DNA from: Anaerolineales bacterium
Lineage (GTDB): Bacteria; Chloroflexota; Anaerolineae; Anaerolineales; UBA11579
NCBI GenBank assembly: GCA_019637675.1
Contig: JAHBVE010000001.1
Location: 186,001-250,000, forward strand
Direction of reading: 5' to 3'
Length of the DNA stretch: 64,000 nt
Part shown: positions 45,469 through 53,618 of the stretch, in pieces
Layout: every line of letters starts with the position of its first letter
Position numbering within the stretch: the stretch's first letter is position 1
Translations under genes and position numbers: made by a program
Notes under the pieces: generated by a model
What the model was told of the DNA's origin: nothing
The model's database searches: none
What the model saw: the letters and a program-made list of their open reading frames with translations, nothing else

Positions 45469-45543
45469 AAGGCCGCCCGGCGATACTCGGCGGAAAGTGT
45501 CCCTCTGGGGCACAGTACGTCAGTAAAACGTCGTGGCGGCCTT
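45469..45543. ncRNA. Structured 75-nt element of unknown function
   Basis: It lies in the 343-nt gene-free spacer 45341-45683. Ends AAGGCCGCC / GGCGGCCTT pair over 9 bp. Inside are GTGTCCC TCT GGGGCAC (45497-45513) and a smaller ACGT/ACGT stem. The left CCGCC can alternatively pair with a nearer GGCGG (45489-45493), so two exclusive folds exist. It could be a small RNA, a cis-element or a miniature inverted-repeat element. The remainder of the spacer shows nothing else. Confidence 0.4.
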
Positions 45544-45683
45544 TGCCAACGGTGACGATTGGTTGGGTAACGAGCTAATAAGTGAAATCAATCACTTGTT
45601 GCTATGCTAACAAACCCACTACCGCTTTGTCAAGCAGAGCTGTATTTGCCGCAATGCGGCCCGTGCCTTATGATTGCCTTCCT

Positions 45684-47069
45684 ATGAGCACACTTTTGGT
45701 ACGCAATGCCACGTTGATGGCCACGATGGATGAGCAACGCCGCGAGCTCAAAGACGCCGGCTTGTTCATCCGAGATGGCTTCATTGAACAAGTTGGCCCC
45801 ACAGATGAGCTGCCCACCCAGGCAGACGAGGTGCTCGATCTGCGCGGGCATATCTTGCTGCCCGGCCTGGTCAATACGCACCATCACTTCGTCCAGATCC
45901 TGACCCGTGCCGTGCCCGCCGCCCAGAATGTGAATTTGTTCAACTGGCTCACCACCCTGTACCCCATCTGGGCTCGCCTTACGCCGGACGACGTCAAAGT
46001 TGCCACCCGCACTGCGCTGGCCGAGCTGGCGCTCTCCGGCTGCACCACTGCCTCAGACCACTTGTATATCTATCCGAATGGCGCCAGGCTGGACGACCAG
46101 ATCGAGGCCGCTTTGCAAATGGGCCTGCGCCTGCAAGCCTCGCGCGGCTCCATGACCCTCGGCGAGAGCCAGGGCGGGCTGCCGCCCGACAGCGTCGTGG
46201 AAACCGACGCCCAGGTGCTGGCCGAGAGCCGCCGCCTGGTCGAAACCTATCACGACCCCAAGCCCGGCGCGCTCATCCAGGTGGTGCTGGCGCCGTGCTC
46301 GCCCTTCAATGTTTCGCCTGACCTGATGCGCGAGACGGCCAAGCTGGCCCGCCACTACGGCGTGCATATGCATACCCACCTGGCCGAGACGCAGGATGAA
46401 GAGCAATATACGCAGCAGCACTACGGCATGCGTCCGGTGGCCTGGATGGAGACGATGGACTGGCTCGGGCCGGACGTTTGGTATGCCCACTCGGTGCATG
46501 TCAACGATGCCGAGATCGCCCAGTACGCCCAGCACAACTGCGGCGTGGCCCACTGCCCCTCGTCGAACATGCGCCTGGCCTCCGGTATCCCGCCCGTGCT
46601 CAAGATGCTCAACGCCGGCGTGCGCGTCGGCCTGGGTGTGGATGGCTCGGCCAGCAACGACAGCTCGCACCTGCTGGCCGAGGTGCGCCAGGCCATGCTG
46701 CTGGCCCGCCTGGATGCCGGGCTGCGCGGCGCCTCGCTCTCCGGCGAGGATACCCCGCCGCTGATGACCGCCCGCACCGCGCTGGAGCTGGCCACCCGCG
46801 GCGGTGCGGCCGTGCTCGGCCGCACCGACATCGGCTCGCTGGAAGTTGGCAAGTGCGCCGATTTCTTCGCCGTCGATCTCCACCAGCTCGGCTATGCCGG
46901 CGCACTGCATGACCCGCTGGCCGCCCTCGTCTTCTGTGCCCCGGTGCAGGCTGACTACACCGTGGTCGGTGGCCGCTTCATTGTTAAAGACGGTGAGCTG
47001 CAAACCGCCGACCTGCCCGTGTTGGTAGAGCAGCACAACCAGGCCGCCATGCGCCTGGTCAATGGTTAG
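45684..47069 (+). CDS. 8-oxoguanine deaminase-like amidohydrolase
   Basis: A 461-residue metal-dependent deaminase of the amidohydrolase superfamily. Metal-binding NTHHHF (His66, His68), HTHLAETQDEEQY, YAHSVHV and GVDGSASNDSSHLLAEVRQAM match the subgroup of 8-oxoguanine deaminase (PRK08203-like; 8-oxoguanine to urate plus ammonia). The neighbouring names hydroxyatrazine/cytosine deaminase are alternatives. ATG at 45684 is preferred because TATGAT ends 9 nt before it; 34 upstream codons are dropped. Its stop overlaps the region of the carbamate kinase start. Confidence 0.85.
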   Translation: MSTLLVRNATLMATMDEQRRELKDAGLFIRDGFIEQVGPTDELPTQADEVLDLRGHILLPGLVNTHHHFVQILTRAVPAAQNVNLFNWLTTLYPIWARLTPDDVKVATRTALAELALSGCTTASDHLYIYPNGARLDDQIEAALQMGLRLQASRGSMTLGESQGGLPPDSVVETDAQVLAESRRLVETYHDPKPGALIQVVLAPCSPFNVSPDLMRETAKLARHYGVHMHTHLAETQDEEQYTQQHYGMRPVAWMETMDWLGPDVWYAHSVHVNDAEIAQYAQHNCGVAHCPSSNMRLASGIPPVLKMLNAGVRVGLGVDGSASNDSSHLLAEVRQAMLLARLDAGLRGASLSGEDTPPLMTARTALELATRGGAAVLGRTDIGSLEVGKCADFFAVDLHQLGYAGALHDPLAALVFCAPVQADYTVVGGRFIVKDGELQTADLPVLVEQHNQAAMRLVNG

Positions 47070-47070
47070 T

Positions 47071-48009
47071 ATGGCGCGCAAGATCGCCGTAGTGGCCGTG
47101 GGCGGCAACGCCCTCATCCAGCAAAAGGGTAAAGAAAGTATTGCTGACCAGTACGCCGCGGCCAGCCAGACCATGGGCTACGTGGCCGAAATGATCCAGG
47201 ACGGCTGGGATGTTGTCGTGACCCACGGCAACGGCCCGCAGGTCGGCTTCGCTCTGCGCCGCTCCGAGCTGGCCGCGGCGGAACTGCCGCCCGTGCCGCT
47301 GGATTATTGCGGCGCCGAGACGCAGGGTTGGATCGGCTACATGTTTCAAAAGGCGCTCAATAATGTTTTTGCCCAGCGCGGCATCGCCAAACATGCCGCC
47401 ACAGTGGTGACCCAGTGCCTGGTGGATGCGGCTGATCCCGCCTTCGGCCAGCCGACCAAGCCCATTGGCTCGTTTGTGGACGAGGCCGCCGCGCAGGCAT
47501 TACGCGCCCAGGGCAAGCACGTGATCGAAGATGCCGGCCGCGGCTGGCGCGAGGTCGTCGCTTCCCCGCAGCCGAAAGAGATCGTCGAGGCGCCCGCCAT
47601 CAAGCAGCTGATCGAGAGCGGCTTCATGGTGGTGGCTTGCGGCGGCGGCGGCATCCCAGTCGTCAAAGAGGGCGGCGAACTCAAAGGCGTGCCGGCCGTG
47701 ATCGACAAAGACTTTGCCTCCAGCTTACTGGCGGGCGAAATTGGCGCTGAATTGCTGCTCATCTCCACCGGAGTGGAGCAGGTGGCCCTGCACTACAACA
47801 CACCCCAGCAGCGCTGGCTGGACCGCATGATGGTGGCCGAGGCCAAGCAATATATAGAAGAGGGCCACTTCGCCGCCGGCAGCATGCTGCCCAAGATCCA
47901 GGCCGCCGTGCGCTTCCTGGAGGCGGGCGGGGCGCAGGCGCTGATCACAGACCCGCCTAATATCGCCCGTGCCCTGCGCGGCGAAACCGGCACCTGGCTG
48001 CGCCACTAG
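47071..48009 (+). CDS. arcC: Carbamate kinase
   Basis: A 312-residue amino-acid-kinase-fold enzyme that makes ATP from carbamoyl phosphate and ADP. Family motifs: VAVGGNALIQQ, VVVTHGNGPQVGF, PTKPIGSFVDE, VACGGGGIPV, DKDFASSLLA and FLEAGG..ALIT. Start at ATG 47071 or at 47062, which overlaps the deaminase stop. With the upstream deaminase it may take part in purine-derived nitrogen or energy metabolism. No arginine deiminase or ornithine carbamoyltransferase gene is near. Confidence 0.93.
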   Translation: MARKIAVVAVGGNALIQQKGKESIADQYAAASQTMGYVAEMIQDGWDVVVTHGNGPQVGFALRRSELAAAELPPVPLDYCGAETQGWIGYMFQKALNNVFAQRGIAKHAATVVTQCLVDAADPAFGQPTKPIGSFVDEAAAQALRAQGKHVIEDAGRGWREVVASPQPKEIVEAPAIKQLIESGFMVVACGGGGIPVVKEGGELKGVPAVIDKDFASSLLAGEIGAELLLISTGVEQVALHYNTPQQRWLDRMMVAEAKQYIEEGHFAAGSMLPKIQAAVRFLEAGGAQALITDPPNIARALRGETGTWLRH

Positions 48010-48064
48010 CCCCGCGCAGGATGCAGGTTTGCGGGTTTAATCGCATAATTCACTCACGAAAGCT

Positions 48065-49012
48065 ATGATGGCCCCCACCTATTCGATCGTGGTTCCGTTG
48101 TTCAACGAGTCCGCCAGCTTGCCGGAGTTCATTGCCCGCACCACCGCGGTGATGGAAAAGACCGGCGAGCCGTGGGAGCTCATCATGGTGGATGATGGCT
48201 CGCGTGACAACACCGCCGAGATCCTGCTGCAGCACGCCACGGCCGCCGACAATATCCGGCCGGTGCTGTTCGCCCGCAACTTCGGCCACCAGATCGCCGT
48301 CACCGCCGGCATGGATTACGCGCGCGGAGCGGCCATCATCCTGATCGATGCGGATCTGCAAGACCCGCCTGAGGTCATCCCTGAGCTGATCGCCAAGTGG
48401 CGTGAAGGCTTCGAGGTCGTATACGCCGTGCGCCGCCAGCGTGAGGGCGAGAGCTTCTTCAAGAAGTTCACCGCGTCCGCCTTCTATCGCCTGATCAACC
48501 GCATCACCGATATTGAGATCCCGCTCGACACCGGCGACTTTCGCTTGATGGACCGCAAGGTGGTGGATGTGCTCAACCGCATGCGTGAGCACCATCGCTT
48601 CCTGCGCGGCATGTCGGCCTGGGTCGGCTTCCGCCAGATCGGCGTGCCGTATGATCGGGCGGCGCGCTTCGCCGGCGAGACCAACTACACGTTTGGCCGC
48701 ATGGTCAAACTGGCGCTGACCGCCATCACGGGTTTCTCGTTCTTCCCGCTGCAAGTGTCCACATACGTGGGCTTCGTCTCGGCTGCGTTGGCTCTGCTTG
48801 CCATCCCGCTCGTTATCGTCCTGCGCGTCATGGGCAGTCAGGCCTTCACCGGCCAGGCCACCGCGCTCATCGCGGTGCTGTTCTTCGGCGGCGTGCAACT
48901 GATCTCGCTCGGCATCGTGGGCGAGTACATCGGCCGCCTGTACGATGAAGTGCGTGGCCGCCCGCTGTATATCTTGCGCAACAATCCAGACGAACCGGTC
49001 AAGAAGCGATAG
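48065..49012 (+). CDS. GT2-family polyprenyl-phosphate glycosyltransferase
   Basis: A 315-residue membrane glycosyltransferase (DPM1/GtrB-like). GT-A motifs: SIVVPLFNESASLPEF, LIMVDDGSRDNTAE, FGHQIAVTAGMDYARG, LIDADLQDPPEVI, DTGDFRLMDRKVVD. Two C-terminal transmembrane helices (about 230-285) end in GVQLISLGIVGEYIGRLYDEVRGRPLYI, a standard ArnC/GtrB tail. It likely transfers a sugar from a nucleotide to undecaprenyl phosphate for cell-surface glycans. Start codon: ATG 48065, alternatively 48068. Confidence 0.93.
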   Translation: MMAPTYSIVVPLFNESASLPEFIARTTAVMEKTGEPWELIMVDDGSRDNTAEILLQHATAADNIRPVLFARNFGHQIAVTAGMDYARGAAIILIDADLQDPPEVIPELIAKWREGFEVVYAVRRQREGESFFKKFTASAFYRLINRITDIEIPLDTGDFRLMDRKVVDVLNRMREHHRFLRGMSAWVGFRQIGVPYDRAARFAGETNYTFGRMVKLALTAITGFSFFPLQVSTYVGFVSAALALLAIPLVIVLRVMGSQAFTGQATALIAVLFFGGVQLISLGIVGEYIGRLYDEVRGRPLYILRNNPDEPVKKR

Positions 49013-49049
49013 TTAGCTGTCAGCGATTAGCTGTCAGCTGTAAGCCCCC

Positions 49050-49111
49050 GTCATTGCGAGGACTGCCCAACATTGCATGTCATGCAATGTTGGGTTGACG
49101 AAGCAATCTGG
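49050..49111 (+). repeat. Family B repeat with a nested palindrome
   Basis: GTCATTGCGAG ... CGAAGCAATCT, split by a palindrome at 49066-49094 with 14-bp arms (CCCAACATTGCATG / CATGCAATGTTGGG) and a 1-nt centre. Confidence 0.65.
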
Positions 49112-49157
49112 GTTTCACGCTGCCGCCTAACTAACTCGCGCGCTACATAGAAGACCT

Positions 49158-49231
49158 GCCAGCAAGGATCCTTCGCTGATAGTGCCTCGGCGGTCTGGTG
49201 TGTGACTGTATCTACCCGCTCAGGATGACAC
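49158..49231 (-). repeat. Dispersed repeat family A, copy 4
   Basis: GCCAGCAAGGATCCTTCGCTG opening and CTCAGGATGACA end. The flanking CGCTACATAGAAGACCT is shared with copy 5. Confidence 0.7.
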
Positions 49232-49349
49232 GGTGTGTAGGGGCGTATGTTGCTTTGATGCGTAGCGTGTGCGCCCTATGTGTGCATCCCGAGCGAAGCG
49301 AGGGATCCTCGCTGTCGCCTAACTAGCTCACGCGCTACATAGAAGACCT

Positions 49350-49420
49350 GCCAGCAAAGATCCTTCGCTGATAGTGCCTCGGCGGTCTGGTGTGACTGTA
49401 TCTACCCGCTCAGGATGACA
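49350..49420 (-). repeat. Dispersed repeat family A, copy 5
   Basis: Near-identical to copy 4, including about 35 bp of upstream flank; a local tandem duplication. Confidence 0.7.
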
Positions 49421-49429
49421 TGGGACTGT

Positions 49430-49461
49430 GTAGGGGGGCGCAGCATGCTGCGCCCCCCTAC
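49430..49461. repeat. Perfect 32-bp palindrome
   Basis: Arms GTAGGGGGGCGCAGCA / TGCTGCGCCCCCCTAC with no central loop. It could be a cruciform, a protein-binding site or a REP-like unit. Confidence 0.75.
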
Positions 49462-49502
49462 ATGTTTTCCCTCCACGGCTACAATAGCAAGCATCCCTGC
49501 TT

Positions 49503-50084
49503 ATGCTTCAGCTCCCATTGCCCACTGACCTCGTCCTCGTCTGCATCCTGCCCAGCCCGCGTGACATGGAGATCGCCCGCACGTTGGGCTGGTATCGCAT
49601 CCCGCTGGTCAGCGGCCCGCACATCATCGCCGCTGACCATTTAGCCTTCTACCAGCCCGCCAGCTTCGGCAGCCGCAAATGGTGCATCGAATACACCGCG
49701 CCCCTGGCCGGCTATGAGCTTGTGCTGCGCCGTGACCTGTTCAAAGATGAGCCTGAGCACCCGCGCGCCATGAACGAGTACTACAAAATGCAGCTCGGCA
49801 GCCTGCAGGCGCTGCCGCGCCCCATCCCGGCTGGCGAGTGGAAACGCATTACCTTCTTCTACACCACCGGCGAGCTGCTGCAGGCCGCCGACACCATCGC
49901 TGACTTGCAGGTACCCTCCGAGCAGCGCGGCGTGCTGTACCGCTCGATCCGCGAAAAAGCCATCGCCGAACAGGGTTACGACACCCGCACCACGCCGGAC
50001 CTGCCGGTGGATCTGGACCTGCTGGCGCTCTTCGCCATCCGCGAGAGCGGCGAGATGTATTTCGGCACGGACGAGGCTGCCTGA
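49503..50084 (+). CDS. Conserved-looking soluble protein, function unknown
   Basis: A 193-residue protein with no signal or membrane segment. Notable stretches: LVCILPSPRDMEIARTLGWYRIPLV (10-36), AADHLAFYQPASFG, GYELVLRRDLFKDEPEHPRAMNEYYKMQLG and WKRITFFYTTGELLQAA. The pattern looks like an ordered alpha/beta domain, but I do not recognise the family. Its stop and the next gene's start overlap as TGATG, linking it to the three membrane-protein genes downstream. That context is the only functional clue. Confidence 0.7.
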   Translation: MLQLPLPTDLVLVCILPSPRDMEIARTLGWYRIPLVSGPHIIAADHLAFYQPASFGSRKWCIEYTAPLAGYELVLRRDLFKDEPEHPRAMNEYYKMQLGSLQALPRPIPAGEWKRITFFYTTGELLQAADTIADLQVPSEQRGVLYRSIREKAIAEQGYDTRTTPDLPVDLDLLALFAIRESGEMYFGTDEAA

Positions 50085-51592
50085 TGCTGGTGCTGTTGCC
50101 GGTCGTCCTGCTGATCGTTACGCTGCTGGCCCTGGTGGGCCTGCAGCGCTGGCGGCCTGCCTTCAAGTCGTACTGGTTTGTGGCCATGGGCGGCGCCCTG
50201 GCCGCCGCCCTGGTGGTGCTGGGCCTACGCTTCAGTTTGCCGCAGGAGGCCAGCTTCCCCGGCTGGCGCCTCGCGGAAGGCTTGGAGTTCCCCTTCACCC
50301 TCGTGCTCGACCAGCACTCCTGGCCGCTGGCCTTGACCTTGCTGGTTCTGTTGTTGGCGCATCTGCTGGGCAGCGTGCGCCGCGCTTCGGGCGTGAGCTG
50401 GCCCATTTGGATGCCCGCCTTGGCTGCGGCCGGCGCGGGTTTGCTGGCGATCACCGCCGGCGATCTGCTGGCCGCCGCGCTCACTCTGTTCCTGCTCGAT
50501 ATCCTGCTGTACGCCTTGCACAGTTCGGTTGCCCCGGAAGGGCGGGAGGCCGCGCTGCTGGAGCAGTTTGCCTTCAATGTGGGCAGCGTGCTGCTGGTGC
50601 TGGCCGCCTGGGCCACACCGCCTTCGTACGCTGGCCTGGCGGCCATCTTCCTGATCGCGGCTGGCGCCATGCGCCTGGCGGTGGCCTCTGGCCCGCACGA
50701 GGGCACCAGCCAGCCCATGCCGGCCTTCGTCGGCATGTTGCGGGCCGTGCCCCTTGCGGCGACCCTGGCCTTCTTGCAGCGTGGCCAGCCTCTTAGCGGG
50801 GTCATGTTGCATATTGGATTGTTCGTCACCTTGCTGGTGGCGTTGCGGGCGGGGCTGCGCAGCCTTTCGGCAGATGCCCCGGTGCACCACTTGTATCAGT
50901 GCCTGGCTGCGTTGGCGCTGGCGGCTGCAATCGCTGGTGCACCATCAGCCGTTCTGGCTTTTGGTCTCATGCTCTTATTCGCCAACGGCATTGTGCGCTT
51001 GGCTGCCCGTTATTCACGAGCGCGCCTGCCCTTGCTTGCAGTGGCCGCCTTGCTGTTGTGTGGTTTATGGTTCACCGCTACTCAAGGCGTAGGTGGGTTG
51101 TATAGCGCGCCAGTAAGCCCATTGATGTTTGCGTTCTTGTCGCTGCACGCCATTGCGCTGCTGGCTTTGCTGCAACGCTCTAGCGAGCCGGTGCAGCCCC
51201 CCGAACCGGATGAACCCTGGACGCTGGCCGTGGAAAGCATCGGCACAGCCCTGCCCGCAGCCATGTTGCTGATCGTAGGCCTGCTGCTGCCCACAGCAGG
51301 GCAAGGCCCGCTGTGGGCTGGCCCCGTCGTGCTGGGTTTGCTGGCCGTGTTCTGGGTCGTACGCCGCCAGCTACAGCGCAGCGGGCGCAGCCTGCTGCCG
51401 CCGCACCTGCGTTTGCCGCAGGTGCAGTTACCCCCCGCTCGCCGCGTGGCGGCGGCCCTCTCGGCTGCGCTGGGCGGCGGGTTGCGCCTCTTCAGCAGTT
51501 TGCTCGAGGGCGAAGCTGGCCTGCTGTGGGCTCTGCTGGTGATCGCTTTGCTGATCTCGATCGCATCGCAAAGTGGGTTGGCGGGCGGATGA
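50084..51592 (+). CDS. NuoL/MnhA-like membrane protein, highly diverged
   Basis: A 502-residue integral membrane protein with about 13-14 hydrophobic helices. The organisation follows the antiporter-like subunits of complex I and Mrp, ending in FSSLLEGEAGLLWALLVIALLISI, similar to hydrogenase-4/NuoL ends. The canonical H.WLP...A motif and the channel Lys are not obvious, so proton translocation is uncertain. It opens a three-gene set coupled by overlapping stops and starts. Compare mnhA and mnhD in this window, which keep those residues. Confidence 0.7.
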   Translation: MLVLLPVVLLIVTLLALVGLQRWRPAFKSYWFVAMGGALAAALVVLGLRFSLPQEASFPGWRLAEGLEFPFTLVLDQHSWPLALTLLVLLLAHLLGSVRRASGVSWPIWMPALAAAGAGLLAITAGDLLAAALTLFLLDILLYALHSSVAPEGREAALLEQFAFNVGSVLLVLAAWATPPSYAGLAAIFLIAAGAMRLAVASGPHEGTSQPMPAFVGMLRAVPLAATLAFLQRGQPLSGVMLHIGLFVTLLVALRAGLRSLSADAPVHHLYQCLAALALAAAIAGAPSAVLAFGLMLLFANGIVRLAARYSRARLPLLAVAALLLCGLWFTATQGVGGLYSAPVSPLMFAFLSLHAIALLALLQRSSEPVQPPEPDEPWTLAVESIGTALPAAMLLIVGLLLPTAGQGPLWAGPVVLGLLAVFWVVRRQLQRSGRSLLPPHLRLPQVQLPPARRVAAALSAALGGGLRLFSSLLEGEAGLLWALLVIALLISIASQSGLAGG

Positions 51593-52179
51593 GCGACTTT
51601 ACCGGAACCCTGGTGGTCCTGCTGTTGCTCATCACTGCCTTGTATATGCTGGTGAACCAGAATTGGCGCTGGGCGATCGCCGCGCTGGGCATTCAATATA
51701 TCTGGGCATTCTTGCTTGTGATCCCGTCGTGGCCGGCGGAGTTGGCCGTGGTCAAACTGGTCACGGGCTGGATCGCCGCTTCTGTGCTCGGCCTGACGCG
51801 CCTCAACCTGCCGGAGACGCCGCCAGCAAGCGGCAGCGTGCCCTCCGGCATCGCCTTCCGCTTGCTGGCGGCGGGCCTGGTGGTGCTGCTGGTGCTGGGC
51901 GCGGCGCCGCGCCTGGCCGAATGGTCGCGTGCCTTTGACATTTACCAGGCCTGGGGAGGCCTGCTGCTGATCGGCATCGGGCTTATGCAGATCGCTCTGC
52001 GCTCCGGCTTCTTTCGCAGCGCGCTGGGCCTGCTTACCTTGTTTGCCGGTTTTGAGATCCTGTATGCCGCGGTGGAGGCCTCGACCCTGGTAACGGGCCT
52101 GTTGACGGCTGTCAATCTGGGCATCGCCCTGGTGGCTTCGTATTTGCTGATCGCACCCACGCTGGAGGCTGAGGAATGA
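51589..52179 (+). CDS. HyfE-like membrane protein
   Basis: A 196-residue protein with about six transmembrane helices (GTLVVLLLLITALYMLV; WAIAALGIQYIWAFLLVI; LVVLLVLGAAPRLAEWS; AWGGLLLIGIGLMQIAL; ALGLLTLFAGFEILYAAV). Size and layout resemble hydrogenase-4 component E (HyfE) and its relatives. ATG at 51589 overlaps the previous stop (ATGA); upstream codons in this frame belong to the previous gene's shadow. Weak family match, so confidence is moderate. Confidence 0.65.
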   Translation: MSDFTGTLVVLLLLITALYMLVNQNWRWAIAALGIQYIWAFLLVIPSWPAELAVVKLVTGWIAASVLGLTRLNLPETPPASGSVPSGIAFRLLAAGLVVLLVLGAAPRLAEWSRAFDIYQAWGGLLLIGIGLMQIALRSGFFRSALGLLTLFAGFEILYAAVEASTLVTGLLTAVNLGIALVASYLLIAPTLEAEE

Positions 52180-53594
52180 GTTCCGCATTCCTGTGGGCGG
52201 TGCTGCCTATCGCCGCCGGCGCGGCCATGCTGCTGTATCGTCGCAAGGATGACACGCCGTTGTATCTTGCGCTCGGGTTGAGCGCCGTGTTGACCTGGAT
52301 CGCATGGCAATTCCCGATCGATGCGGTGCTTCAGCTTGGCTCGGTTTCGTTCGAGATCACGCCTACGCTGGTCTTGCTGGGGCGCAATTTCACCCTGGGC
52401 GAGACGCAACGTTTGCTGCTCACGTTCATGTATGCGGCCCAAACCTTCTGGCTGCTGGGCGCCTTTATCACGCGCCCCGGGCGGCTGTTCCCCGGCCTGT
52501 CATTGATCGCGGTGGGGTTGTTCATGGCGGCGCTGGCCGTGCAGCCGTTCTTGTATGCCGCCCTGTTGTTGGCGGCGGCCGTGCTGGTGTGGGTGCCGCT
52601 GCTGGTGCCGGCCGGCCGCCAGCCGGGCCGCGGCGTGCAGCGCGCTATCGTATTCAATCTGTTCGCCGTGCCATTCATCCTTTTCACCGGCTGGCTGCTC
52701 ACCGGCGTGGAAGCCACGCCCGGTAACTTCGGTCTGGTGTTACGCGCCGGCTTGCTGCTGGCGCTGGGTTTCAGCTTCCTGCTGGCCGTGTTCCCCTTCC
52801 ACAGCTGGATGCCGATGCTGGCGCAGGAGACCCATCCGTATGCGCTGGGTTTCCTGATGTTCTTCCTGCCCGCGGTGTCTTCGCTGTTCCTGCTGAGTCT
52901 CATCGAGCGTTACGTCTGGCTGCGAGAGAACCCGGCGGTCTTCCAGATCCTGTTGGCCGCCGGCAGCCTGGGCGTGCTGCTGGGGGGTGCATGGGCTTCG
53001 CAGCAGCGCCATCTCGGCCGCCTGCTGGCCTTTGCCTGCATGGTTGCCACCGGCGGCCTGCTGCAGGCCATTGGCCTGGGTGATGCCACCGGTTTGCATA
53101 CCTTCTTCGCCCTGCTGTTGCCGCAGGCCTGGGTGCTGTGGGCGCTCTCGGCCTGCCTGGCCGTGCTGGCCCGCCACACGCCCAGCCTGCAACTGGAGGA
53201 GCTCGGTCCGGCGTTGCGCCAGCATCCCTTGCTGGCCTTCACCAGCGTGGCCGGCCTGTTCGCCCTGGCCGGGCTGCCGTTGCTCGGCCCGTTTGCGGCT
53301 CACCTGGCGATTTGGAGCGGGCTGGGCTTGCAGTCCGTAGCGCTGCTGGTGCTCTCTCTGCTGGGCAGCCTGGGTTTGCTGGCGGCGGGCTTGCGCTTGC
53401 TCTACGCCTGGCTCAGCGCGCCGGCCCCGGCTCCGCAGAGGGGCGAATCCCAGCCCCGAGGCGACTTTCCCAACCCTTACATCTGGGCTTTCTTCATCAT
53501 CTGGGGCGTGACTCTGCTGGGCTACGGGCTTTTGCCCTCATTTTTGGCCCCGGTGCAGCGCCTGGTTCTCATGTTTCCCCAATTACTCCAATAA
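52176..53594 (+). CDS. NuoN/HyfF-like membrane protein lacking the channel lysine
   Basis: A 472-residue protein with about 13-14 helices of the complex-I antiporter-like family. LLAVFPFHSWMPMLAQETHPYALGFLMFFLPAVSSLFLLSLIERY corresponds to the segment that carries HxWLP and a Lys in active subunits. Here the Lys position is not basic, so pumping may be lost. ATGA overlap with the preceding gene. No catalytic (NuoB/D/G or hydrogenase) subunit is in the window. Confidence 0.72.
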   Translation: MSSAFLWAVLPIAAGAAMLLYRRKDDTPLYLALGLSAVLTWIAWQFPIDAVLQLGSVSFEITPTLVLLGRNFTLGETQRLLLTFMYAAQTFWLLGAFITRPGRLFPGLSLIAVGLFMAALAVQPFLYAALLLAAAVLVWVPLLVPAGRQPGRGVQRAIVFNLFAVPFILFTGWLLTGVEATPGNFGLVLRAGLLLALGFSFLLAVFPFHSWMPMLAQETHPYALGFLMFFLPAVSSLFLLSLIERYVWLRENPAVFQILLAAGSLGVLLGGAWASQQRHLGRLLAFACMVATGGLLQAIGLGDATGLHTFFALLLPQAWVLWALSACLAVLARHTPSLQLEELGPALRQHPLLAFTSVAGLFALAGLPLLGPFAAHLAIWSGLGLQSVALLVLSLLGSLGLLAAGLRLLYAWLSAPAPAPQRGESQPRGDFPNPYIWAFFIIWGVTLLGYGLLPSFLAPVQRLVLMFPQLLQ

Positions 53595-53605
53595 TTGTCC
53601 GAAGC

Positions 53606-53611
53606 TATAAT
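53606..53611 (+). promoter_or_regulatory. -10 box for the coiled-coil protein
   Basis: TATAAT, 7 nt, then the ATG at 53619. This favours 53619 over an in-frame TTG at 53595. Confidence 0.5.
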
Positions 53612-53618
53612 CACGGCC

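Larger units (their letters stand above)
49013..49502. other. Repeat-rich gene-free spacer
   Basis: No gene. It holds a family B element with a nested palindrome, two family A copies in a roughly 188-bp-spaced tandem duplication, a shorter GGATCC..CGAGCGAAGCGAG block, and the 32-bp palindrome before the next gene (TACAAT at 49480-49485 is a candidate -10 box). Confidence 0.7.

Noticed and set aside
45582..45683. 34-codon extension of the deaminase
   Set aside because: No similarity to the family; the ATG at 45684 matches the usual N-terminus.
51313..51588. Extension of the HyfE-like gene into its upstream neighbour
   Set aside because: Would overlap the NuoL-like gene by about 280 nt; the ATGA overlap at 51589 is the normal coupling.
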